A stretch of 64,000 nucleotides of DNA from Citrus sinensis (lineage: Eukaryota > Streptophyta > Magnoliopsida > Sapindales > Rutaceae): contig NC_068564.1 of NCBI RefSeq assembly GCF_022201045.2, positions 2,108,001 through 2,172,000 of the forward strand, written 5' to 3'. Below the pieces are notes generated by a model. It worked only from the letters and a program-made list of their open reading frames with translations. It was not told where the DNA came from and made no database searches. This document shows, piece by piece, positions 23,122 to 33,930 of the stretch. Position 1 is the first letter of the stretch. The number at the start of each line of letters is the position of its first letter. The position numbers were made by a program, and so were the translations under genes.

Positions 23122-24964
23122 AGGACATGTCATAGTGTTGCCTAAATAGTTATGCTATGGTGTAGTCTATAGTTTGACATTTATTGAGAGATCTCTTATG
23201 GGTAGTCTATGCATGTAATATATTGTTGGTTGATCATATGATGAAAAATATTTTTCCATAATCAAGCGAAAGTCATGATTTTTTTTTTTTCTTGATTATG
23301 TTTATATGCATAGTTTGAGGAATATTGCAAATTCTTGTTAAGGATTAGGAGAAAATGACTTAATCTTTTCTACTATTTTCAAATACCGATCTAGAGAAGA
23401 CAGTTATAGTCTTTCTTTACCATCCTCAATTATCTCCTTCTCGCATGTGGGTGCATAATAAATCTTAAATCATGCCATGCCGGAAATAGAGACCATAGAA
23501 CACTCTCTTTTTCTTTTGCAGAGAAAAATCTTTTCGAATTTCTTTTCCTTGATAGTTGATACAAGAACCAATTACACTGTAGACTCGTGCATAATTACAA
23601 TCTTTTTTTTTTTGAAAAAAGATTTTAAAAAATAAATTTACTAACGACTGGAATGGTCGAAAAGATGAAATTCAATATCATAAAAATATTTTTGGGACAA
23701 ATAGATTAGTTAAATTTATAGAATAATAATAATAATCAGGTGGGCGACTGGATAAATGCTCAAAAAAATAATTAATTTATTATATATTCCGATCATGTTC
23801 AAAGTCACTGAAACTATATTTTATTCCCGTATGATCTGAAGTGACGTCCTCTCAGCAGGAAAAAACTGAAGTGAAGTGAATGGGATGCGATCCTAGATAA
23901 TATATATACTCGCCGCTCACCGTTCAGGGTTCACTGCCGCGACAAAGAACTGTAAAAAAGAAATAACTTTTACGCAATTTTGGGTTTATATATGGCAATA
24001 GCTCGTGATGAGTGGCCATGTGGCGTGTCACGGGAAAGTACCCGTCAGACGCATACAGCAAAAGATCCATTTATGTCAGTTTATGCAATTATGACCCACT
24101 TTTCTCCGTTCTGTGACTGATAAAAAACTTCCTAAATCTAAGCCATCCAATTACATTATCATGAAAAAGGTTTTGAACTTTTCATGCAGATAAGTCAATT
24201 TTTCTTTTTTCTTTTTTTCTAAAAAAATATTTTGAAGGTCCAGTTTTGCTTTGCAGGTTAAATTTTTAATTCATGGAGGGTTTTTATACAAGGTGAGGTT
24301 AGTTGTATGTTCATTTCACTGTTTTATTGCATCTGGGTATCATGAATTTCATTCAGATTTTGATTTAATGCTCACTATAATGGCCATAGAGATAGCAGCA
24401 GTTGTGGCTGTTGTTTTTTATATTCATATCGGGCTGTAACGTAAAAAGTCTTGCATTGTATTCTTCTGGTTTTTTTTTTTTTTAATAACGTTGATTCATT
24501 GTAATGAAAAATTCAATTAATGTTGCTTGTTTGGAATTTGAGATAATTCTTGCGACAAAGACAAGTGGTAGTAAACAGAAACGTTTGAATTTTTATTGAT
24601 GCTTGATTGATTGTTTTCTTTGATTTGTGGATTATCAGTTTTTGGCTTTTTCTGAGCTGTTAATGTGCCAAATTGCAGTGTAATTGTCCGGCTCACTAGT
24701 CGCACTCTAGCTGTTTGATTACTGGTAAACTAAAATTTCAACGGGCTGTTTTGAGTTCCTTAGTTTTGCCTTGAATGTATGTGTCAAGGGCCGGTTGGTG
24801 AATTTTCATTCAATGAGCATATTTCTGTGCTGGTTACTTCACTTTGCAAATTCTTTTTCATAAGAAATGGTTATGGTACAAGCTAAGGCGTTCAAATGAT
24901 TAATGTTTTGAGACTTTGGCTATTTGCGTAAGTGTAAGATTATCGACTTATTTGAGCTTGAAAA
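23122..24964 (+). promoter_or_regulatory. LSI2-like upstream region and probable intron-containing leader
   Basis: No coding gene. A TATA-like AATATATATACT lies at about 23897-23910. A perfect inverted repeat ACGGG-N6-CCCGT occupies 24030-24045. A TTTGCAG acceptor-like site at about 24250-24256 suggests a 5'-UTR intron. The transcription start was not determined. Confidence 0.35.
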
Positions 24965-27236
24965 ATGGCGATGGCATCCACAGTAAAGGTGGTTCTGGGC
25001 TCGATAGCGTTTGCAATCTTTTGGGTAATGGCAGTTTTCCCAGCTGTCCCTTTTCTACCAATAGGGAGGACTGCAGGATCCCTCCTTGGGGCTATGCTTA
25101 TGGTCATTTTCCAAGTCATAACCCCTGATCAAGCCTATGCTGCAATTGATCTCCCTATTCTTGGACTTCTCTTTGGAACAATGGTTGTCAGCGTATATCT
25201 GGAAAGTGCAGATATGTTCAAATATTTGGGGAGGATGCTCTCGTGGAAGAGCAGAGGACCAAAGGACTTACTTTGTCGAATCTGCTTGATTTCAGCCATT
25301 TCAAGTGCTCTTTTCACCAACGATACCTCTTGTGTGGTCTTGACTGAATTTGTATTGAAAATTGCAAGGCAGCATAATCTTCCCCCTCATCCATTTCTCC
25401 TTGCCCTTGCATCAAGTGCTAATATTGGGTCATCAGCAACTCCAATTGGCAACCCCCAGAACCTGGTTATAGCCGTTCAAAGCAAGATCCCATTCGGGAA
25501 GTTTCTAATTGGAATCCTCCCTGCAATGTTCGTGGGAGTTGCTGTGAATGCTCTAATTCTTCTTACCATGTACTGGAAATTGTTAAATTCTCATAAGGAT
25601 GAAGAAGATGCAACTGCAGAAGTTGTTGCAGAAGAGGATGTGACTTCTCATCGATTCTCACCAGCCACAATGTCTCATTTTACATCGTTAAACTCTCAGG
25701 AGTGGAACTCTAGATTGGAATCTATGAGTCTTCAAAACTCTCCAAATGTAAATGGAAACGGAAGTCATGCTGAGACTCTAAGAAACCGAACTAGTTTAGT
25801 TGAGAATGAGATCAACAGGGTATCTAGTGGTACATTTGAGTCTGCTAGGATTACAAATGAATCAAAAGAGGTGTCAACTGATGGAGGTTCTCAGAGAAGG
25901 GAGGAAACTGTCCCTTCAAGAGGAATTGGATCAGTAATTACATTGGTCAATGTTCTTTTACGGCAATTGTCACGGGGAAAGGAAAGTTTGAGTAGTGAGT
26001 GGAAAAGAGTTTTGTGGAAATCTTGTGTTTACCTTATTACCCTAGGCATGTTAGTTTCCCTACTTATGGGTCTCAACATGTCCTGGACAGCAATTACTGC
26101 TGCACTTGCTCTTGTGGTTCTTGATTTCAAGGATGCTCGACCAAGTCTCGAAAAGGTAAAATCTGCTATCAGAATGGTTCTTCTTCCTTTCTTGTCCGCA
26201 TGAAGTTTGTATATTTTAAAAGCGTATCACATGATAGGTTTAATGTTAACTGCTTTTGCATCATATATATTAATTGAAATTTTCTTCTTCCTTTTGACCA
26301 GGTGTCCTATTCGCTTCTAATTTTCTTCTGTGGAATGTTCATCACAGTCGATGGTTTCAATAAAACTGGAATTCCAAGTGCTCTGTGGGAATTCATGGAG
26401 CCCTATGCAGAGATTGATCACGTTGGAGGCATAGCAGTTCTCGCTGCTGTCATACTAGTCCTGTCAAATTTGGCTTCCAATGTTCCAACTGGTATGTTGA
26501 TGTTGTCTCTTGCACAAATCTGTTCAATAAGATTACTTTTAAAGCAAGAAACCTGGTCATACAATTTGCTGAATTCAACTTTGTAATTATTGTCAAATTC
26601 CTGTAAGTTTGTTGGGTCTCACGTATACCTGACTAAAAATAATAAATAAATAAATAAGTAAATGATCTTTAATCATTCACATTGTAGTAAATTTGCTGAA
26701 ATTCATGATGCTGTGGAATGGAATGCAAGAAATTTTTTTTAGAAGGTTATTCTGGTGCATGCTTCTTCTGATCTGTATCTCTCTGCCAGTATGAAAAAGG
26801 ATTTACCGAACATTTCTACATGAAAATATCTAATATTTCCTTTAAATATATGTTTAGTTATTCATTTGGATACATACCAAAACTGTTATAAGTGTAAACC
26901 ATCTATTCTCATATTGAATGGACTATTCACCTGTCCCAGAAGCTAGTTAAATAACCCGTTTGTATTATCTTAGTTCTCCTGCTCGGAGGCCGTGTGGCAG
27001 CATCAGCAGCTGCAATTTCTGCTGCCGACGAGAAGAAGGCATGGCTCATTTTAGCTTGGGTCAGCACGGTAGCCGGGAACCTCTCACTAGTGGGATCAGC
27101 CGCCAACTTGATAGTATGCGAGCAAGCCCACCGTGCTCCACATCTTGGGTACACCTTATCTTTCTGGAATCATCTTAAATTCGGAGTACCCTCAACTCTG
27201 ATAGTCACAGCTATTGGTTTGCCATTGATAAGATAA
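24965..27236 (+). CDS. LSI2: LSI2-like efflux transporter (ArsB/NhaD, CitM superfamily)
   Basis: Polytopic plasma-membrane carrier related to rice LSI2 silicon efflux transporters. The family exports silicic acid or other anions/metalloids with proton exchange; the substrate in this plant is unknown. Exons 24965-26155, 26302-26491 and 26974-27236 (phases 0, 1) give 547 residues, normal for the family. Conserved blocks seen: [14 protein letters not shown] (30-43), [15 protein letters not shown] (61-75), [15 protein letters not shown] (115-129) and [20 protein letters not shown] (150-169). The second half has [10 protein letters not shown] and [20 protein letters not shown]. Residues about 209-335 form a hydrophilic Ser/Glu-rich cytoplasmic-type loop between two membrane halves. 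It is the only surviving copy, because the left duplicate lost it. Confidence 0.9.
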
Positions 27237-29042
27237 TACTGTTATTTCTAAGCAGAAAATGTATATATTTTTTGCTTGAGAGAAGGCGGGAATTTTCCAG
27301 CAAGGCTTCAATAATGAACTGTACGTCTGTACCTTTCTTTTCGCTTGTACATAGGCCAAGATTTTGTTCAAACAAAGCTGGTTCAGTACCTACCTTACCC
27401 CAAAAAGGAAAAAAAAATAAAAGATTTTTATATGATGCTGTATGTATTTTTTTTTTTTTTTTTTTGTAACATTGTAGTGAGGTTGTTGTGAATCGTTAGA
27501 TTTAAGTGTTCTAATCTCGTTTATTCAGACAAATAATTAAAATGTAATAAGCAATCATTAGATTGCAGATGAATATGGAGAAAAAAAAATATCTCATTTT
27601 AATTTTTGTTTGCTGCTTTAATCTATTCGCTTCCCCAATATTAATCCTCTTCCAATAAAGAATAAATTGACAAATAAGTAATTTGCCCAACACGAAATCA
27701 TACATGCATGACAAGTCATTTTTGCCTTTTTCATGATAAGTCATATTAAAGTCTAGCGGTGCAGTCCACTTCTAGTTACTTGTACTGGTCTTTCTAGTTG
27801 CTGGATCCAACAAATTATATGACAATACACTCAGAGCCCAATAGCCAGGCCCAGTATAGCTTGTCCCCATAGTCAAAGATCACATTGACGTAAAGCAGCC
27901 AAATATAAATTCTAATTTATGACTCACCCAAACTTACGAAAGAAATTGACTTTGACTTATAGTATCTTCCCATGAACTCTCCAAATTTCAAAAATTTCAG
28001 TTCATCGATTTTGACTCATAAATTGTCTCTTTGCATGAGCTTTCCAACATCACATGGTGTATACAATATAAAAATATTTACACGCACGTATAGTATTTGT
28101 GTTTTCATCAATAAAACCACGGATCCGCATGTAATTTTTTTTTGGCTTTTTGTTCATCTTCTCCGTCAATCGAACTTCAAAAAATTGTGGGTGGAAACAT
28201 TCAATTTTTTTTGGTCCTGCCCCATCATTTATATCTTTAAAAACTTGAAACATTCTTGGCATGCAGCCATGAAGATGAAATTAGACCATTGATTTCATTC
28301 TAAATGGGTCATTGTCAAGGAATGGAGGAATAATATTTATAATAATAATAAAGATTTTAAAAGAACATGTTGAGAACAATTATTAAACAATAAAAAAATA
28401 AAATAAAAAATAAAAACGCGAATTTTAATGGAAAGAGATAAGGAATTTCTATCATATCAAATTCTATTTTCCTTTTCATTTTTTTTTTTTTTTTGGCGGT
28501 CCAACATCACTAAAGTCATTCTTGAACATTGAATCAATTCTTAAGGAGTCATTTTCATATTCGTGTACAATGATATAACATTTTAAAGTTAATAGAGTAC
28601 ATTAGAACACCCAAATTGATAGTAAGAATTAATTTTTTTTTTTTCATTCACAAAGAAATAAGTAGGGACTCGTACTTACAAGAACCATTGATCCAAATTG
28701 GTCTGGAAAACTCAATTTTAAATTCTGGACATAAATTCATTCAAAACCCAAATTCTTCTAAGAGCGCCCCCCCAAAAAAAAAAAAAAAACAAATAAATCT
28801 AGGTATTAGCTTAGCATCCACATGAAAAATGAGGACGAAAATGAAACACATTTAAAGTTTTACGAACAAACATTATGCATTGTGTTGTTTGACTTGTTTC
28901 TTGTCATATTGGTTTAAAAAAAAAGGAAAATAAAAAGAGAAGCCAATCATAAGTTGCCAAGAGACATGATAAGAAAGTGAAATGGGGCGGGGGACGTGCA
29001 TGGCACGTGCAAGAGTGATTCATCTCCCCTTGCTGCTTGCTG
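27237..29042. other. LSI2 3' flank and intergenic DNA
   Basis: 3' UTR-like sequence followed by AT-rich spacer with several A/T homopolymers. A 17-bp string at 27471-27487 is identical to 13937-13953 beside the left-copy deletion junction. Two ACGTGC motifs (one inside GCACGTGC) occur near 28994-29011. No gene is supported. Confidence 0.45.
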
Positions 29043-30363
29043 GCTTGCTTTAGGGGTGGCAATCAAATCCGAACCCGGATCGGACCCGGATTGAACCCGA
29101 AAAATCTGGTCTGGGTTCAACCCGCACCGGTATAGTTTTTATCCGAAATCCGGATCAGTTTTTGACAATCCGTATTTTTCTGGTCCGGATCCGATTTCAG
29201 GTGAACCCGTAAATCTGGAACCCGGACCCGGATATTATTTATTTTAATATTAATTTTGATCCGTAAATCCGTAATTATAAATAGAAAAATTAAAAAAAAA
29301 ACGAAAACAAAAGTGAAACCCTAGAATCTAGATCTCTCTCGTCTCGTTCCTCTAATCCTCTCTCGAAATTTCTCCTTCAACCTAAAAAAAATTATTGTAA
29401 ATCTGTAATTTCTCCTTTCAATCTCTCAAGTCTCATCCGTAAACCGTAATCCGTTCCTCTCTCAATCTCTCTCACCCGTGAACCGTGACTCATTGCTCAT
29501 CTCAGTCCTCCATCGTCACTTAATCTCTCTCACTCTCTCTGCAACTCTCCTATAATCTATTCTTCAGATCAGATCAGATCCTTCGCGTCGTGGCTTGTCA
29601 TCACCTTCACGGCGAGGCTTGTTCGTTTCATCACTCTGTCGCGGCCAGCAAAAGGGGTTGAAATCCACCTCAGTCTCGCTGCTGTGTTCTGTGTTCATCA
29701 GCATATACTTCAGTTGCTGCTGTGAATATTTGTGAGTCTCGGCTTTTCTCTTTACAATTTATGCTCTATTACACTTTGATTTTCCCTCTTTGCAATTTTT
29801 GTGCTGTTATGCTTTGAGCTTGTATTGCTGCTGGCACAATTTGATTTTTCCTCAGACATGGTTTTCTTTGTATATGACATATGAGAGCACTTGACTAATT
29901 ATAAGCTTTTTGTTTTTCTGAATTATTTGCCTCTTTTTGTTCTTTGTTTTTCTGGCACAAGGAGAAATTATTGTCTAAAACAGAACAGTTGCCATTTTTC
30001 TTCTGCCGCGTATTGTTGGTTTTGTGCATTAAGAGTTGGTTAGTGAGTAAGCTTAGAATTGAATTTGAAGTATAATTAGCCAAAGGGCTGCTGCCTATGG
30101 CTAGCTGCATGAATGGTAGTTCTGAGCCTGACTAGCATTAATACTCTGTTTTGCTTGCTTCTGCTTTCTCTCACTGAAAATGGGGTTCGACCTTGTCATG
30201 TGCTTTTACTACTTGTGTATACTGAGTTGCTTGAAGAGTAATGACTCTTTCCAGTTAGTATTGTACACTCCTGATCCTTTTCCTCGATTATAAATTTAGA
30301 ATAATCTGCCAATGCAGTAAGAATTGTTTAGGATATCTGCAAATTTGTCGCAGGCACTTTTTT

Positions 30364-30500
30364 GAGCACTGGTGGGCTGTGGGCAGTGGCTGGAAATCTG
30401 AGCACTAGTGGGCAGTGGCTGGAAATTTGAGCATTGGTGGGCTGTGGTCAGTGGCTAGAAATCTGAGCACTAGTGGGCAGTGGCTGGAAATTTCAGCTTT
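30364..30500 (+). repeat. Higher-order minisatellite (36+29 bp unit, twice) inside the hAT element
   Basis: Units beginning GAGCACT(G/A)GTGGGC and ending GGCT(G/A)GAAAT(C/T)T alternate between about 36 and 29 bp, giving a ~65-bp dimer present twice. Confidence 0.8.
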
Positions 30501-30606
30501 AAATTATAGAATTATGTTATGAATTTGTATTTGTGGATGTTTATTACTTTAAAACTTTGAATTTTAGATTTTATATTGTGTATTTGTGTTGTATTTGTTT
30601 TAGAAG

Positions 30607-30865
30607 CTGGATGTGTTATTATGTTCTGTTATTTGGCCCTGTGTCCAGCAAATTTTGATGAACCAAAGTTAAACAATTTGGTTCTAGTGGGCTGGTGGTT
30701 CTGGATGTGTTTATATGTTCTGTTTTTTTGCCCTATGTCCGGCAAATTTTGATGAGCCAAAGTTAAACAATTTGGTTCTAGTAGTCTAGTGATGTCACTG
30801 ATGTGTTATATGTTCTTTTTTTTTGCCTTTTATCCATCAAATTTTATTGAACCAATTCTAGGAAG
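30607..30865 (+). repeat. Tandem repeat, ~95-bp period, about 2.7 copies, inside the hAT element
   Basis: Units start at 30607, 30701 and 30797, each with TGATGTGT or GGATGTGT, then TATGTTCTG/T, then a TCC(A/G)GCAAATTTTGATGA-like phrase and AACAATTTGGTTCTAG. The third unit is the most diverged and is truncated. Confidence 0.75.
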
Positions 30866-31148
30866 AATTGTGTAATGTGTTGTTGGGGAAAAGATTAAAA
30901 CATTAAACCCCATCCCCTGTGCCTTGTTAAAATAAGTTATATGGTCTCTAAAAAAAAAAAAAAAGCAATCCGGGTTCAAAACTCGGAATCCGAAAACCCA
31001 GATTTTTCCGGGTTGAACCCGGACCGGAGTCGAATTTAAAAAACCCGGGTTTAATGCGGGTCCGGTTATGAAAATTTTGTGTCCGGGTCCGGATCCGGAA
31101 CAGCCAAACCCGGACCCGGACCCGAAAATTGCCATCCCTAGCTTGCTT

Positions 31149-32382
31149 GCTTCCGTGAGTTAGGCCACTTTATTCTTTCATTTCCAATGACGCTCACCTT
31201 CGTTTTAACTTTTGCTTTGCTTTGCTTGTACAATCATAAATATAAATTAAAATTAATATGTTGATGATTTTATTTATTATTCACTTATTGTATTTAAAAG
31301 AAATTAAAATTAAGGGAATTTTTCCTTTTTTTTTTTATAGATTTTTCATTTTAAGTTATAAGAATTTGGTCTATGTAACAATAAGCATGTATATACATAT
31401 ATCGCTCGGTAGCTAGAATTTAGATGACTACATTAAAGTCAACTCTTAAGTCAAACTCGTTTTTATTAACACTAGACTTTTAAGTGTACAGAACCTTTGG
31501 CTAAAAGTTGGACCCAACACAAAGGTCAACTAACCTCAAAATGCCACTAAAATGTTTTTTTTTTTTTTTGAAATGGAAAGCAATTTGAGATTTTTTTTTT
31601 TTTTTACTTTTTGGGATGTAATTGAAAACATTTTTGTGTAGAGACTTTTTGTTGGGTAACGTTTTTCATGGAAATACAAAATTAATTATGTTTCACGTTC
31701 CACATATGCTAAATACTTAATTCAAAAAATTAAAATGAGAATTTATCATGAACAAGAGATTCTGATTATTTGATAAAGCTCTCAACAAATTACAAAAATA
31801 TATATTAAATAAAGTATTTTAATGATTTATCTCTCAGTTATTGATTAAAATGAGGCTATCCTATCACATGAGAGTCTATAACCCGCTAGCAATATAAATT
31901 TCATTGATTAAATGTACATTTATCATTAAATTTAAATATAATATAATTAGATGTGAATAATTTACGCAATTAAATTTAGATCTCCAAAATTAAACTCAAG
32001 AACTATTGTTTTTAAAAATTATATGGGCCCCCTAAAATGTCTTGCCTATAATAGAATCCTTGCAAACTCGTGAAATAAAAATAAAACTTAGAAAATGACT
32101 TATTACAAATAAAAAATAATTTCTAAATAAAATCCAATCTATTGACTGCGATTTCATACTATTCAGTTTCACATTTTCATTAATCTCTTAATAAATTCGA
32201 ATTATCATCAATATTTTGCTATATTTTTAAAGGATGGTGCTATTTTAATTTAAACTCTTCATTTATAATTTTAATACAAATATTGAGTCATTTATTTCAA
32301 GTCACCCAACGGTGGATGATCATCGTTCAAAACAATGCCTAAAAATTAAAAAAAAATGTTAGAAAAATCTTAGGTGAGATGA
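31149..32382. other. AT-rich spacer upstream of YODA, no gene seen
   Basis: Low-complexity AT-rich sequence. It is absent from the left duplicate, whose YODA homology begins at about 32383. No ORF or RNA gene was recognised. Confidence 0.5.
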
Positions 32383-33930
32383 ATTATGTCATGTCATCAT
32401 TGGAATCAATAAAACTAACGTACAATATTAAATAGAAAAACATTAAGTGAGTAATATCACTAAAACATTACATTAAATTTAAAGAAAAATTTTAAAATCT
32501 TAGTAAGATCGACCACGCAAGTCATTAAATAAACTAAAATATACTATAACGGTAAAATAAAAAATTATAATTACCAAAAAAAAGTCACTTTCAAATAAAG
32601 AAAAATCTGGCAATAATCAAATACAGAACATAATATTAATACAGTACATAATATTATCTATTATTATTATTATTTTAGATGACATCTTGACGCATATTAT
32701 ATTTATTACATAATAAATTTATAATTAGCAGCATGATGACGTGGCATGCTCCATCAGTCCATCTCCCCTAAAGATTTTTTTCTTTTTAAATTTTTTTGGG
32801 GTAACTAACGGTTAAAAACGAGTTTACTGTACTCGGAAATTTACCAATGCGGCAATCACCATCATTACTTTTTAATAATTATAATATAATATAATTTTAA
32901 TATATATATATATATGTATTTTTTTTAATAATTGTAAAATCAACGCACAGACAACTCCATGTCTTGGGCTCAGACATACTCTCTCTCTCTTCCCTTTCCT
33001 TCTCTTTCTCTCTCTACATTTCTATCAATCTCTGTCTTCTTTTTTCGCGATCTCTCTCTTTGAACTCAACAACAACAAAATTCTTCTTGCAAAGGAATCC
33101 CTCAATACGCTGCCGTTTTGACTAGGGTTCTTTCATTTCTCCACGATTACATTCAACCAGTTCTCATCTCAACATTACGCAACTAATCTCTCAGACGTAC
33201 GTTTCTTCTTCACTTCAGATTCAAACTGCCGTTAAAACATGTGCCGGTGAGTACAATTTTTTGTTATTATTATTAGTATTCTTTTTTATGTCTTTATTTT
33301 TAGCCTGTGCTGAGATCTGTCTATTAACGCCGTCGTTTTGAACTAAGTTAAAGATCGTAAAACTCTGTTTAGTTCATTTGAGAAAAATCCAGTTATTTTT
33401 AGTGAATGAATTTCAGATTTTATTTTTAGCGCACGTGTTTATTTTGCCAGTTCCTATATGTAGTTAGAAATTTGAACTAATATGATTTGCGTTGTGATTA
33501 TATATAATGCACGTACAAGACGTGCTTAATTTACGCGGTTTTAAGTGTAAAAATGTGGTTCCTTTTTTGAGGTTGTTGGATGAGGTAGCTTTGCTAATCA
33601 GTCAAAATTGGCTGACTAATTTTGACTTTTCATATTGCCTGTGAGGTTTTTTTTTTTTTTTTTTTTGATCAGTTCATTGGTTCAGTATAACATTCAGACA
33701 TGCAATTTTTCTCACTTTTGTTTAATTTGATTTTGGAGTTGACAGTGACATAGACACAGTCTTGCTAATTATTGACCATGTTATATTTTTCATTGTTTTT
33801 TTTGTTCAGGTTTTAGAATTTTAGAATAAAGTGTTGCACGATTGGTTGTTGGTTTTAGAAATGGAATTGCCTTAGAAGAAATTTCCAGCTGCTTTATTCT
33901 TTTTTTGGTAAATATTGAAGAATAAGAAAA
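32383..33930 (+). promoter_or_regulatory. YODA promoter, leader and 5'-UTR intron with two tiny uORFs
   Basis: A TATA-like ATATATATATATATGTAT run lies at about 32900-32919, and a CT-rich Y-patch at about 32980-33060. A TGACGTGGCA bZIP-type motif lies upstream near 32735. The leader exon ends at 33246 (donor 33247-33248) and resumes at 33810. After splicing, an ATG at 33239 reads four codons to a stop formed across the exon junction. A second uORF, ATG at 33861, also has four codons. The main ATG is 33931. The same layout is in the left copy except for the missing core promoter. Confidence 0.6.

Larger units (their letters stand above)
29043..31148. mobile_element. 2.1-kb non-autonomous hAT element with 8-bp TSD
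   Basis: The element is 29051-31140 (2,090 bp). Ends TAGGGGTGGCAAT and ATTGCCATCCCTA are flanked by exact GCTTGCTT copies at 29043-29050 and 31141-31148. Both ends carry CCGGAC/ACCCGG subterminal repeats like the MITE at 297-769. The interior has CT-rich leader-like sequence (about 29330-29550), but no transposase ORF and no hAT dimerisation motif was found. Two different minisatellites lie near the right end. Likely an internally deleted or captured-sequence derivative that needs transposase from elsewhere. Confidence 0.9.
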
